NCBI RefSeq assembly: GCF_030009775.1
Contig: NZ_JASCTH010000001.1
Location: forward strand, 124,001-188,000
DNA from: Actinoplanes sandaracinus
Lineage (GTDB): Bacteria; Actinomycetota; Actinomycetes; Mycobacteriales; Micromonosporaceae
Direction of reading: 5' to 3'
DNA length: 64,000 nt
This document shows, piece by piece, positions 9,315 through 17,929 of this stretch. The notes beneath the pieces were generated by a model. The model did not search any database and was not told where the DNA came from. It saw only the letters and a list, made by a program, of their open reading frames with translations. Position 1 is the first letter of the stretch, and the number at the start of each line of letters is the position of its first letter. The position numbers were made by a program, and so were the translations under genes.

Positions 9315-9917
9315 CTATCCGTCGGTGAGGAGAAGAACGTGCAGGTGACGAGGGCCGTGCACGCCCTCGACCCGGTTGAGTTCGATGTCGCTGGTCGCGG
9401 ACGGGCCGCTGATCCACGTCAGTGGACGCCGCCCGTCGAGGCGGGCGATCGCGTCCGGGACCGACGCGACCACCTGGTCGGGGCGCAGCACGATGACGTG
9501 CACGTCCGGGAGCAGGGAGATGACGCGCCGGCCCTGGTCGGGTGAGGCGTCCAGGACGATGGTGCCGGTCTCGGCGACCGCGACGGCGGCGGCGGTGAGG
9601 ACGGCGTCGGCGGCGGCGATCCGGTCCGGCGCGAGGCCGTCGTCGGCGAAGGCGCCCTCCGGACGCCACATCTCGGGCAGACCAGGGGGTACGAGCACCG
9701 CGCCCCCCTCTGCGACGAGCCCGGCGACGGTCGCCGCCACCTCGGCCGAGGCCACCCGGTGGACCTCGGCCTTGTAGTCGACCAGCCGGTCGACCAGCAC
9801 GTCCAGGTCGGGCGGGGCGGCTCCGGCGGGCCGGTAGTCGCGGGGCGCCTCGGCGACCACGGGGGCGTCCCGCAACGCGGCCCGCACCCGGTCCAGGATC
9901 AGTTCGCGGGAACTCAT
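9315..9917 (-). CDS. lutC: Lactate utilization protein LutC
   Basis: LUD-domain protein, 200 residues, third subunit of the iron-sulfur L-lactate oxidase complex LutABC that converts L-lactate to pyruvate in the cytoplasm. Recognisable by the LUD pattern: SSRELILDRVRAAL at the N-terminus, the ATVAETGTIVLD-type segment (VAVAETGTIVLDASPDQG), the VHVIVLRPDQVV stretch and ISGPSATSDIEL near the end. ATG overlaps the lutB stop (TGATG), with GAGGAG a few bases upstream; a GTG one codon earlier is possible. Last gene of the rhaEW-rhaB-lutABC operon. Confidence 0.92.
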   Translation of the reverse strand: MSSRELILDRVRAALRDAPVVAEAPRDYRPAGAAPPDLDVLVDRLVDYKAEVHRVASAEVAATVAGLVAEGGAVLVPPGLPEMWRPEGAFADDGLAPDRIAAADAVLTAAAVAVAETGTIVLDASPDQGRRVISLLPDVHVIVLRPDQVVASVPDAIARLDGRRPLTWISGPSATSDIELNRVEGVHGPRHLHVLLLTDG

Positions 9918-11410
9918 CACGTCTCCTCAGCTCGCTCGGGGTGCGAAGCGGGCTCGGGGTGCGAAGCGGGCTCGGGGTGCGAAGCGCGCTCGGCCCACCA
10001 GTCGCGGAAGGTCTGCTTCGGGAACTCGGGCAGGTCACGGCCGGCGGTCCAGCCGGACAGCGGCGGAGGCAGGCCGCGCCCACGGCGGCCGGCGATGCGG
10101 GCCAGCTTGGCGGCCCGCTGCGCGGACGCGTACAGCTTCGGGCGGTCCATCGTGTAGGCCGCGGCGGCCATCGCGGCCCGCTCGGCGGCCGGGTGCCGCA
10201 CCCGGTTGCGCAGATGCACCAGCAGCGACGGAATGTCGATCTTCACGGGGCAGGCGTCGAAGCAGGCCCCGCACAGCGACGACGCGTAGGGCAGTGAGGC
10301 GTTGTCGGCGACCCCGGTGAGCTGCGGGGACAGCACCGCCCCGATCGGGCCCGGATAGACCGACCCGTAGGAGTGCCCCCCGGTGCGCTCATAGACCGGG
10401 CAGACGTTGAGGCAGGCCGAGCACCGGATGCAGTGCAGCGCCTGCCGCCCGGCCGGGTCCGACAGGACGGCGGTGCGCCCGTTGTCGAGCAGCACGAGGT
10501 GGAACTTCTGCGGCCCGTCGCCGGGCGTGACCCCGGTCCACATCGTCGTGTACGGGTTCATCCGCTCACCGGTCGACGACCGCGGCAGAAGCTGCAGGAA
10601 GACTTCCAGGTCACGCCAGGTGGGCAGCACCTTCTCGATGCCCATCACGGTGATCAGGGTGTCCGGCAGGGTGAGGCACATCCGGCCGTTGCCCTCGGAC
10701 TCGACCACCCCGAGCGTGCCGGTGTCGGCGATCGCGAAGTTGGCCCCGCTGACCGCGACCGTCGTCGACAGGAACGTCTCGCGCAGGTACCGCCGGGCGG
10801 CCGCCGCCAGTACCGGCGGGTCGTCGGTCAGCGCCGGATCGACGCCGGGCATGGCGCGCAGGAAGATGTCCCGGATCTCGGAGCGGTTCCGGTGGATGGC
10901 GGGGACCAGGATGTGGCTGGGTTTGTCGTGGCCGAGCTGCACGATCAGCTCGGCGAGGTCGGTCTCGACGGGGGTGATCCCGGCTGCTTCGAGAGCCTCG
11001 TTGAGGCCGATCTCCTGGGTGGCCATCGACTTGACCTTGATGACCCGGTCCGAGCCGGTCTGCCGGACGAGGCCGGTGACGATGGCGTTGGCCTCGTTGG
11101 CGTCGGCGGCCCAGTGCACCACGCCACCGGCCTCGGTGACCCGGGCCTCCAGTTGTTCCAGCAGCTCCGGGAGCTGGGCCAGCACGCCTGCTTTGATCGC
11201 CGACCCGGCGTCACGCAGGCTCTGCCAGTCCGGCAGCTCCGCGATGACCTTTCCGGACTTGCCGCGAATCGTCGTCGTCGCGTGTCGCAGGTTGCGCCGT
11301 AGCTGATCGTTCTTCAGCGCGTCCCGGGCCGCCTCCGGGAACGTCCGGTCGCCGCGCAGATGCCCCACCCCGCGCGGCGCCGTGGTGGGCATGCCCAGGA
11401 AAGTGCTCAT
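9917..11410 (-). CDS. lutB: Lactate utilization iron-sulfur protein LutB
   Basis: Iron-sulfur subunit of the L-lactate oxidation complex, 497 residues. An N-terminal LUD domain (about 60-290, with SGANFAIADTGTLGVVESEG) is followed by two 4Fe-4S cysteine clusters, CIRCSACLNVCPVY and CGACFDACPV, and a C-terminal helical region. The ATG overlaps the lutA stop (ATGA). The last 20 residues are a small in-frame tandem repeat (SHPEPA units) from an 18-bp DNA repeat, which looks like a recent expansion and is unlikely to matter for function. Works with LutA and LutC; the upstream rhamnose genes would supply L-lactate as substrate. Confidence 0.95.
   Translation of the reverse strand: MSTFLGMPTTAPRGVGHLRGDRTFPEAARDALKNDQLRRNLRHATTTIRGKSGKVIAELPDWQSLRDAGSAIKAGVLAQLPELLEQLEARVTEAGGVVHWAADANEANAIVTGLVRQTGSDRVIKVKSMATQEIGLNEALEAAGITPVETDLAELIVQLGHDKPSHILVPAIHRNRSEIRDIFLRAMPGVDPALTDDPPVLAAAARRYLRETFLSTTVAVSGANFAIADTGTLGVVESEGNGRMCLTLPDTLITVMGIEKVLPTWRDLEVFLQLLPRSSTGERMNPYTTMWTGVTPGDGPQKFHLVLLDNGRTAVLSDPAGRQALHCIRCSACLNVCPVYERTGGHSYGSVYPGPIGAVLSPQLTGVADNASLPYASSLCGACFDACPVKIDIPSLLVHLRNRVRHPAAERAAMAAAAYTMDRPKLYASAQRAAKLARIAGRRGRGLPPPLSGWTAGRDLPEFPKQTFRDWWAERASHPEPASHPEPASHPERAEET
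9934..9987. repeat. 18-bp tandem repeat, three copies, in the lutB 3' end
   Basis: The unit GCTCGGGGTGCGAAGCGG recurs at 9934, 9952 and 9970, in frame with lutB. It ends 14 bases from the lutB stop codon. One of several locus-specific arrays at gene 3' ends in this window. Confidence 0.85.
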
Positions 11411-12141
11411 GACGACTCCGTCGAAGCCAGGATTTCGGCCAGGTGGACCGTCCGCACACCGGCGCGCAGGCGGGACAGGCCACCGCCGATGTGCATCAGG
11501 CAGGAGGTGTCGCCCGCGGTGCACACGTCAGCGCCGGTGGAGACGATGTCGGTGATCTTGTCGGCGAGCATCGCCGTCGAGGTCTCCGGGTTCTTCAGCG
11601 CGAACGTCCCGCCGAACCCGCAGCACTGCTCGGCCGCCGGCAGCTCCACGAGATCGATCCCCCGCACCTGCCGCAGCAGCCGCAGCGGCTTGTCGCCGAC
11701 CCGTGTCATCCGCAGGCTGTGACAGGTCGGGTGGTAGGTGACCCGATGCGGGTAGTACGCCCCCACGTCCTCGACCTTCAGCACGTCGATGAGCAGTTCG
11801 GACAGTTCGTAGGTGCGTGCGGCCACGTCGGCGGCGCGGGACGCGAGGCCGGCGTCGCCGTAGGCCGAGGCGACCATGGCGTGCTGGTGCCGGATCGACC
11901 CGGCGCAGGATCCCGACGGCACCACGGTCACGTCGTATCGGTCGAACGTGGACGCGTACCGCCTGACCAGCGGTAACGCCTCCTTCTGGTAGCCGGTGTT
12001 GATGTGCATCTGCCCGCAGCACGTCTGCTGGTTCGGGAACACGACCTCGTGGCCGAGCCGCTCCAGCAGCCGCACGGTGGCCTTGGCCGCCTCCGGGAAC
12101 AGAGTGTCGGCCAGGCAGGTGGCGAAGAACGCGATCCGCAC
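11407..12141 (-). CDS. lutA: Lactate utilization protein LutA
   Basis: Cysteine-rich-domain subunit of the L-lactate oxidase complex, 244 residues. It carries the two CCG-type motifs of the family: TCCGQMHINTGY near the N-terminus and EQCCGFGGTFALK in the second half, with ATCLADTLFPEA at the start and HPTCHSLR in between. These cysteines bind iron-sulfur clusters in related CCG proteins. I chose the GTG at 12141 because GGAGGTGA lies 5 bases upstream; a GTG at 12147 that overlaps the rhaB stop would add two residues. Its stop overlaps the lutB start. Confidence 0.94.
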   Translation of the reverse strand: MRIAFFATCLADTLFPEAAKATVRLLERLGHEVVFPNQQTCCGQMHINTGYQKEALPLVRRYASTFDRYDVTVVPSGSCAGSIRHQHAMVASAYGDAGLASRAADVAARTYELSELLIDVLKVEDVGAYYPHRVTYHPTCHSLRMTRVGDKPLRLLRQVRGIDLVELPAAEQCCGFGGTFALKNPETSTAMLADKITDIVSTGADVCTAGDTSCLMHIGGGLSRLRAGVRTVHLAEILASTESS

Positions 12142-12143
12142 GG

Positions 12144-13559
12144 TCACCTCCCCACGCGTGCGGCGGCCGCGGCCCAAGCTTCGTCGGAGACGCCGGGCTC
12201 GTAGCGCACGATCCGTTGAGTCTCGCGCACCAGCGCCCGCAGCGCACCCAGGCCGCCGTCCACCACGCCCACGGCGCGGGCCTGCACGAGCAGATTGCCG
12301 ATCGCGGTGGCCTCGACCGGGCCGGCCAGCACCGGCAGCCCGCAGGCGTCGGCGGTCAACTGGCAGAGCAACTCGTTGCGCGCTCCCCCGCCGACCAGGT
12401 GCACGACGCTCACCGTACGCCCGGCGAGTTCCCGGGCCTGGCGCACCGCACGCCGTTGAGCGAGCGCCAGGCTGTCCAGGATGCAGCGCACGAGCGTCGC
12501 CCGGCCCGCGTCGGCGGGCAGGCCGGCCAGCTTGCGCAGCCGCCCCTCCATGCTCGTCGAGCCGGCTCCGGTGCCGGGCGGCATGAACACAGGGTCGTCC
12601 AGATCGACCACGAACGCCAGACCGGGCTCAGACGCCGCAGCTTCGAGCAATTGCGGCAGGTCGGGCGAACCCCATTCGCGCAGGCACTCCTGAAGCGGCC
12701 ACAGCCCCATGACGTTGCGCAGGTAGCGGATCGTCGAATCGACGCCGCCCTCGTTGGTGAAGTTCGCCGCCCGCGACGCGGCGCTCAGCACCGGCCGGTC
12801 CAGTTCCAGGCCGACCAGCGACCAGGTGCCGCAGGAGATGTACGCGAAATCGCGTCCCGTCGCCGGAACGGCCACCACGGCGCTGGCCGTGTCATGCGAC
12901 CCGACCGCGATCACCGGCGTCCCCCGGTAGGTCCCGATCACCGACCCCGGATGCCGCACCGGAGGCAGCAGGTCACCGCGCAGACCCAGTTCGTCGATCA
13001 AGGACGACGACCATTCCCGGGTACGGACGTCGAGCAGCCCCGTGGTCGACGCGTTGGTGTACTCCGCGCCGATCTCCCCGGTCAGCCAGTAGGCCAGCAG
13101 ATCGGGGATCATCAGGAGGCGGGCGGCCACCTCGTACTGCGGCGTCTCCCGTGCCGCCAGCAGCTGGTACACCGTGTTGAACGGCAGCGTCTGCAGCCCG
13201 CAGACCTCGTAGAGATCCTTGACCCGGCCGGCGATCCCGTCGGTGCGCGCGTCCCGGTAGTGCACCGGGTTCCCGAGCAGCGCCCCGCTGGAGTCGATCA
13301 GCCCGTAGTCGACCGCCCACGAGTCGATGCCGATGCTCCGCACCGGCCCGGCCTTGCGCAGCCCCTCGACCACGCCGCGGTAGAGCGACAGGATGTCCCA
13401 GTGCAGGGTGCCCTCGCTGTTCCGGGTCACTCCCACGCGCACCGGCTCGTTCGGGAACCGGTGCACCACGTCGAGGGTCAGCTCTCCCCCGCCGAGCCGG
13501 CCGGTCACGACGCGCCCGCTGGACGCCCCGAGATCGACGGCCGCGAAAACGCCGGTCAT
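12144..13559 (-). CDS. rhaB: L-rhamnulokinase RhaB
   Basis: FGGY-family carbohydrate kinase, 471 residues, that phosphorylates L-rhamnulose to L-rhamnulose 1-phosphate in the cytoplasm. The N-terminal ATPase-fold motif AVDLGASSGRVV and the rhamnulokinase-type SIGIDSWAVDYGLID are clear, and the second domain has HDTASAVVAVP, YISCGTWSLVG and VHLVGGGARNELLCQLTADA. The length fits the family. ATG start overlaps the stop of the aldolase gene (ATGA), and its own stop lies inside the lutA ribosome binding site, so the cassette is tightly coupled. Rhamnose isomerase and a permease are not in this operon. Confidence 0.95.
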   Translation of the reverse strand: MTGVFAAVDLGASSGRVVTGRLGGGELTLDVVHRFPNEPVRVGVTRNSEGTLHWDILSLYRGVVEGLRKAGPVRSIGIDSWAVDYGLIDSSGALLGNPVHYRDARTDGIAGRVKDLYEVCGLQTLPFNTVYQLLAARETPQYEVAARLLMIPDLLAYWLTGEIGAEYTNASTTGLLDVRTREWSSSLIDELGLRGDLLPPVRHPGSVIGTYRGTPVIAVGSHDTASAVVAVPATGRDFAYISCGTWSLVGLELDRPVLSAASRAANFTNEGGVDSTIRYLRNVMGLWPLQECLREWGSPDLPQLLEAAASEPGLAFVVDLDDPVFMPPGTGAGSTSMEGRLRKLAGLPADAGRATLVRCILDSLALAQRRAVRQARELAGRTVSVVHLVGGGARNELLCQLTADACGLPVLAGPVEATAIGNLLVQARAVGVVDGGLGALRALVRETQRIVRYEPGVSDEAWAAAAARVGR

Positions 13560-15586
13560 CGGAGGAACGCCGCGGCCACGCCCGCGTCGACGGGAACGTG
13601 CAGGCCGGTGGTGTGGGTCAGGTCACCACCGGTGACGGCGAAGACCGCGTTGGCGATGTGCTCCGGCAGCACCTCACGCTTGAGCAGCGTGCGCTGGGCG
13701 TAGAACTCGCCGAGCTTCTCCTCCGGCACCCCGTAGACGGCGGCCCGGTCGGCGCCCCAGCCGCCCGCGAAGATCCCGGAGCCGCGGACCACGCCGTCGG
13801 GGTTGATGCCGTTGACCCGGATGCCGTGCGGGCCGAGCTCGGCCGCCAGCAGGCGGACCTGGTGCGCCTGGTCGGCCTTGGCCGCGCCGTACGCCACGTT
13901 GTTGGGCCCGGCGAAGATCGAGTTCTTGCTGGAGATGTAGATGATGTCGCCGCCCATGCCCTGCGCGATCAGCACCCGGGCGGTCTCGCGGGACACCAGG
14001 AAGGAGCCCTTGGCCATCACGTCGTGCTGCAGGTCCCAGTCGCGGGCGGTGGTGTCCAGCAGCGACTTCGACAAGGACAGGCCGGCGTTGTTGACGACCA
14101 GGTCGACACCCCCGAACGCCAGCACCGTCTCGCGGACGGCGGCGGCCACCGCGTCCTCATCGGTGACGTCGAGCGCGACGGCGACGGCCACGTCGGTCCC
14201 ACCGATCTCGGCCGCGACCGCGGCGGCGGCCCCGGTGTCGCGGTCGCTGACCACGACGCAGGCGCCCTCGGCGGCCAGGCGCAGCGCGATCGCCCGGCCG
14301 ATGCCGGAGCCGGCGCCGGTCACCAGCGCGACCCTGGCCGCCAGGGCCTTCGGCTTCGGCATCCGCTGGAGCTTGGCCTCTTCCAGCGCCCAGTACTCGA
14401 TCCGGAACTTCTCGGACTCGTCGATCGGGGCGTAACGGGAGATCGCCTCGGCGCCGCGCATCACGTTGATCGCGTTGACGTAGAACTCGCCGGCCACCCG
14501 GGCGGTCTGCTTGTTCGTCCCGAAGGAGAACATGCCCACGCCGGGGACCAGCACGATCGCCGGGTCGGCGCCACGGATCGCCGGGCTGTCCGCTGTCGCG
14601 TGCCGCTCGTAGTAGCCGCGGTAGTCCGCCCGGTACGCCTCGTGCAGCTCCGTCAGCCGGGCCACCACGTCGTCGAGCGGCGCGTCCGGGGCGGTGTCGA
14701 CGACCAGCGGCTTGACCTTGGTGCGCAGGAAGTGGTCGGGACAGGAGGTGCCCAGGGCGGCCAGCTCGGCCAGGCGCTCACTCGCCACGAACTCCAGCAC
14801 CACGTCGCTGTCGGTGTAGTGCCCGACCTGGGGGCGGTCGGTGGAGGCGAGGCCCCGGATCACCGGGAAGAGGGCGGCGGCGCGCTCACGGCGTACCCCC
14901 GGCTCCAGGGCCCGGTGGATCGTCGCGCCGAAAGGCGCGCCGCGGCCGTGCTCCGCGATGTAGCTCGCGGCGGTGTTGATGATCTCCTGGGAGTTGGCCT
15001 CGCACTCGTCACTGGTCGCGCCCCACGCGGTGATCCCGTGACCGCCCAGGATGACGCCGATGGCCTGCGGGTTCGCCCGGTGCGCGGCGGCGATGTCGAG
15101 GCCGAGCTGGAAGCCCGGGCGGCGCCAGTCGACCCAGAGGACCCGGTCGCCGAAGATCTCCTTGGTCAGGGCCGGGCCGTCGGCGGCGGTGGCGATCGCG
15201 ATGCCGGCGTCCGGGTGCAGGTGGTCGACGTGCGGGGCGTCGACGAGGCCGTGCATCGCGGTGTCGATGCTGGGCGCCGCCCCGCCGCGGCCGTGCAGGC
15301 AGTAGTCGAAGGCGGCGACCATCTCGTCCTCGCGCTCGACGCCCGGGTAGACGCCCGTCAGCGCGCGCAGCCGGTCGAGGCGCAGCACGGCCAGACCCTT
15401 CTCCGTCAGCGTGCCGAGGTCGCCGCCGGAGCCCTTAACCCACACCAGCTCCACCGCGTCACCGGTGACCGGGTCGGTGTCGGCGCCCTTGGCCGAGGTG
15501 TTGCCGCCGGCGTAGTTGGTGGTCCGCGGATCCGCGCCGAGGCGGTTCGAGCGGGCGATGAGCTCGGAGACTACGGGGTTGGTCAT
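13556..15586 (-). CDS. rhaEW: Bifunctional rhamnulose-1-phosphate aldolase / lactaldehyde dehydrogenase
   Basis: Fused catabolic enzyme, 676 residues. The N-terminal class II aldolase domain (about 1-400) has zinc-ligand motifs HVDHLHPDAG and GGHGITAWG and would split L-rhamnulose 1-phosphate into dihydroxyacetone phosphate and L-lactaldehyde. The C-terminal short-chain dehydrogenase domain (about 415-676) has the NAD motif VTGAGSGIGRA, NNAGLSLSKS and catalytic YGAAK, and in this family oxidises L-lactaldehyde to L-lactate. The ATG at 15586 gives the usual family length of about 676; an in-frame ATG at 15634 would add 16 acidic residues. First gene of the operon, about 105 bp downstream of a LacI-type palindrome. 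Its lactate product is the substrate of the downstream LutABC complex. Confidence 0.93.
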   Translation of the reverse strand: MTNPVVSELIARSNRLGADPRTTNYAGGNTSAKGADTDPVTGDAVELVWVKGSGGDLGTLTEKGLAVLRLDRLRALTGVYPGVEREDEMVAAFDYCLHGRGGAAPSIDTAMHGLVDAPHVDHLHPDAGIAIATAADGPALTKEIFGDRVLWVDWRRPGFQLGLDIAAAHRANPQAIGVILGGHGITAWGATSDECEANSQEIINTAASYIAEHGRGAPFGATIHRALEPGVRRERAAALFPVIRGLASTDRPQVGHYTDSDVVLEFVASERLAELAALGTSCPDHFLRTKVKPLVVDTAPDAPLDDVVARLTELHEAYRADYRGYYERHATADSPAIRGADPAIVLVPGVGMFSFGTNKQTARVAGEFYVNAINVMRGAEAISRYAPIDESEKFRIEYWALEEAKLQRMPKPKALAARVALVTGAGSGIGRAIALRLAAEGACVVVSDRDTGAAAAVAAEIGGTDVAVAVALDVTDEDAVAAAVRETVLAFGGVDLVVNNAGLSLSKSLLDTTARDWDLQHDVMAKGSFLVSRETARVLIAQGMGGDIIYISSKNSIFAGPNNVAYGAAKADQAHQVRLLAAELGPHGIRVNGINPDGVVRGSGIFAGGWGADRAAVYGVPEEKLGEFYAQRTLLKREVLPEHIANAVFAVTGGDLTHTTGLHVPVDAGVAAAFLR

Positions 15587-15691
15587 GGGGGTCCGCTTCT
15601 CTTCGGCGTCGTGTTCTTCTGTGGTCGCGTCCATCCGCGGTCGTTTCTCTCGCGGTGTTCCGCTCGCGGTGCCGTTTCATCAGCAGGGTCG

Positions 15692-15703
15692 TGAAACGTT
15701 TCA
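15692..15703. promoter_or_regulatory. LacI-family operator upstream of the rhamnose operon
   Basis: TGAAACGTTTCA is a perfect 12-bp palindrome of the LacI/GalR operator type, about 106 bp upstream of the rhaEW ATG. A related half-site (CGTTTCAT) lies at 15673-15680. A near-identical palindrome sits upstream of the LacI gene at 29896-30984. Confidence 0.75.
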
Positions 15704-15820
15704 GAGACACCGGTAGATTACGCACGCCCGCTCGCCCGGGTCAAGGCCCCGCCCCGGCCGGCTGCCCACACCCGAGCGGCCACCTTCCTTCACGCCAGCA
15801 CGGACGTAGGTCACGCCCAG

Positions 15821-15947
15821 CACGGACGTCACGTCACGGCCGACATGGACGTCACGTCACGGCCGACACGGACGTCACGTCACGGCCGACACGGACGTCA
15901 CGTCACGGCCGACACGACGTCACGTCACGGCCGACACGGACGTCACG
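15821..15947. repeat. 23-bp tandem repeat array, about 5.5 copies
   Basis: Unit CACGGACGTCACGTCACGG followed by CCGA starts at 15821, 15844, 15867, 15890, 15913 (one base short) and 15935 (partial). A diverged copy sits at 15799-15820. Each unit holds GACGTC, a 6-bp palindrome. The array fills most of the gap between the rhamnose promoter and the sigma-factor gene; no gene is visible between 15704 and 16046. Confidence 0.9.
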
Positions 15948-16046
15948 AGAGACTGGAAGCGCTGTTTCAACGCCCTTGAGGCAGCTCTCCCGGAATCTTG
16001 GGAGTTGGTGTCTACGCGCAACGGCACTCACCGCGTTGAATAGGGC

Positions 16047-16673
16047 GTGACGTTCGAGGAGTACGCCTACGCGCGGGGACCGGCGCTGGTCCGGCTGGCA
16101 CGTCTGCTGACCGGCGACGAGCATCGCGCCGAGGATCTGGTGCAGGACGTGCTGGCCCGCGCCTACGCCCGCTGGCGGCGCATCGCTCGGACCGAGCAAC
16201 CCGACCAGTACGTCCGCCGAATGCTGGTGAACGCCCATCACTCCTGGTGGCGCCGGCGCAGTAGTCACGAGATAGCGGTGCCGGTGTTCCCCGACCGGGC
16301 CGGTGGCGCCGACGAGGCGACCGCGCTCGCCGAGCGCGACGCGATGTGGCGCCTCGTCGCATCCCTCCCGCTCCGGCAGCGGACGGTGATCGTGCTGCGC
16401 TACTACGAGGATCTCGGCGACACGGCGATCGCGGAGCTCATGGGATGTTCGGCGGGGACGGTCCGCACCCACGCCATGCGCGCCCTGGCCTCGTTACGTT
16501 CCGCTCATCCACCGACGCCCGCCGCTACCACCACTCCTGCCACCACTCCTGCCACCACTCCTGCCACCACTCCTGCCACCACTCCTACCGCCGCCACTTC
16601 TCCTACTGCCGCCGCCCCTCTTGCCGCTGCCTCTCCTTCTGGCTCTGCCTCTGCCTCGACGGGAGTGCTCTGA
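16047..16673 (+). CDS. RNA polymerase sigma factor, SigE family
   Basis: Group IV (ECF) sigma factor of the actinobacterial SigE family, 208 residues. Region 2 (LVRLARLLTGDEHRAEDLVQ, then WRRIARTEQPDQYVRRML) and region 4 (LPLRQRTVIVLRYYEDLGD, then MGCSAGTVRTHAMRALASL) are complete. After about residue 155 the protein continues in a Thr/Pro/Ala tail encoded by a 12-bp tandem repeat, which is not part of the family. GTG start. Its stop overlaps the next ATG (TGATG), so it is co-translated with a membrane protein that is the likely anti-sigma partner. Confidence 0.92.
   Translation: MTFEEYAYARGPALVRLARLLTGDEHRAEDLVQDVLARAYARWRRIARTEQPDQYVRRMLVNAHHSWWRRRSSHEIAVPVFPDRAGGADEATALAERDAMWRLVASLPLRQRTVIVLRYYEDLGDTAIAELMGCSAGTVRTHAMRALASLRSAHPPTPAATTTPATTPATTPATTPATTPTAATSPTAAAPLAAASPSGSASASTGVL
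16528..16587. repeat. 12-bp tandem repeat, five copies, encoding a Thr/Pro/Ala tail
   Basis: CCACCACTCCTG repeats at 16528, 16540, 16552, 16564 and 16576, in frame, near the 3' end of the sigma-factor gene. It encodes alternating TTPA units. Confidence 0.9.
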
Positions 16674-17788
16674 TGTCGCATGACCTCGACGAGCGGATCG
16701 CTGCCGCGCTCCAGGCCCGCGCCTGTTCCGGCGGCGGGATCGACCCGGAGCCTCTGGTACGGCACGCGCGCCGGCACGGTGGCCGGATCAAGCGGCGGCG
16801 CCGGGCACTGGCCGCTTTCGGCACGGCGACGGCGGCCGCCGTCATGGCCGTCACGGTGCTGGTCACGCCGGACCTCGATCTACCCGGCCCGCCGCCCGCG
16901 GCCGCGCCGTCGCTGCCGGGCTCGCCCGGCAGCCCGGGAGCGGTCGCCCGGCCGGACCTCGTCGGTGCCGACCCGGGCACCCTGCACTTCACCGCCCGGG
17001 ACCTGGTGGCCGGAGCCGACCATGTGACCTGGTCGTCCGGTGCGGGCTCCGAAAGCGTCGAGGCACGCGGCGGCAGCACCTCGGCGCTGTTCCAGCTGGC
17101 CGGGTCCGAGAAGAGCCTGAACGAGGCCGGAAAGACGCTGGGCTCCAGCGGCAAGCCGGTCACGAAGGTCGAGGTGGCCGTCGGCGGCCAGCCGGGCCGG
17201 GCCTGGGTGGACAGCCAGGCCGTGGAGGCCGCGACCGGCGAGTCCGGCAGGTCCGGCGAGTCCAGCGAGTCCGGCGAGTCCGGCGAGTCGGGCAACTGGA
17301 CGGTCCGATGGCAACCCGCCGAGGGCCTCTGGGCCAGCCTGCAGATCCTCGGAACCGACCAGGCGGGGCTGCTGGCCGCGGCGGGAGGGATCCGGTTCGA
17401 CAGCGCCCAGCGATGTGTGGTGCCGTTCCGGCTGACGGACCTGCCAGCCGGCATGCGCACCCTGTCGTGCAGCGTGAAACTAGGTGCGCGCGGCTTCGAG
17501 GAGGGGTCGCTCCTGGCGGGCGACGCGCAACGGTGGTTCAACGTCCGCGTGGAACGCTCGAGCCCCGAGTGGCGCCCCACCGAAACCGAGGGCGACCTGA
17601 CCGCCGGACCGTACCAGGTGGAACGCGAAGGGAACCGGGCCCTGAAGATGATCGTCCACTCGTGCTTCGTGGGCTTGATCCGCGACGGCTGGGGTTCGTG
17701 GGGCAACGGCGTCACCGAGCCGGAAGCCGTGCGGGTGCTGGCTGGCTACCGCCCGGCCGCCGACCTGGGCGACGTGGCCACCTGGTGA
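16673..17788 (+). CDS. Single-pass membrane protein, likely anti-sigma partner
   Basis: Protein of 371 residues translationally coupled to the SigE-family sigma factor. The N-terminal about 45 residues are cytoplasmic (MSHDLDERIAAALQARAC) and end in a basic stretch (KRRRRALA) before one transmembrane segment (about residues 45-64). The remaining about 300 residues would be extracytoplasmic. A short Ser/Gly/Glu repeat (SGESG units, about residues 190-208) interrupts it. There is no canonical zinc-binding anti-sigma HxxxCxxC motif. Position, orientation and topology match proteins encoded beside SigE-family factors, but the anti-sigma role is inferred from context only. Confidence 0.75.
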   Translation: MSHDLDERIAAALQARACSGGGIDPEPLVRHARRHGGRIKRRRRALAAFGTATAAAVMAVTVLVTPDLDLPGPPPAAAPSLPGSPGSPGAVARPDLVGADPGTLHFTARDLVAGADHVTWSSGAGSESVEARGGSTSALFQLAGSEKSLNEAGKTLGSSGKPVTKVEVAVGGQPGRAWVDSQAVEAATGESGRSGESSESGESGESGNWTVRWQPAEGLWASLQILGTDQAGLLAAAGGIRFDSAQRCVVPFRLTDLPAGMRTLSCSVKLGARGFEEGSLLAGDAQRWFNVRVERSSPEWRPTETEGDLTAGPYQVEREGNRALKMIVHSCFVGLIRDGWGSWGNGVTEPEAVRVLAGYRPAADLGDVATW

Positions 17789-17888
17789 CGGCAGCCGGCG
17801 GGCGTCGCGTTCACCGCACCTCGCCGATCTCATCCCGGCACCGCAGGCCTCCAGATCTCGCCCCAGCACCACATGCGTCCTGGAACCT

Positions 17889-17929
17889 GACACCCGTTGT
17901 GGGTGTGGGCTACACCCACAACGGGTGTC
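17889..17929. terminator. 18-bp perfect inverted repeat between convergent units
   Basis: Left arm GACACCCGTTGTGGGTGT (17889-17906), loop GGGCT, right arm 17912-17929. Perfect pairing with a 5-base loop and no T-run. It lies in the 482-bp gap between the sigma operon (+) and the ABC exporter (-), a position that suits a bidirectional terminator. The rest of 17789-18161 shows no gene. Confidence 0.7.

Noticed and set aside
15821..15947. Possible CRISPR or origin iterons
   Set aside because: No spacers, no replication gene; kept as a tandem repeat.
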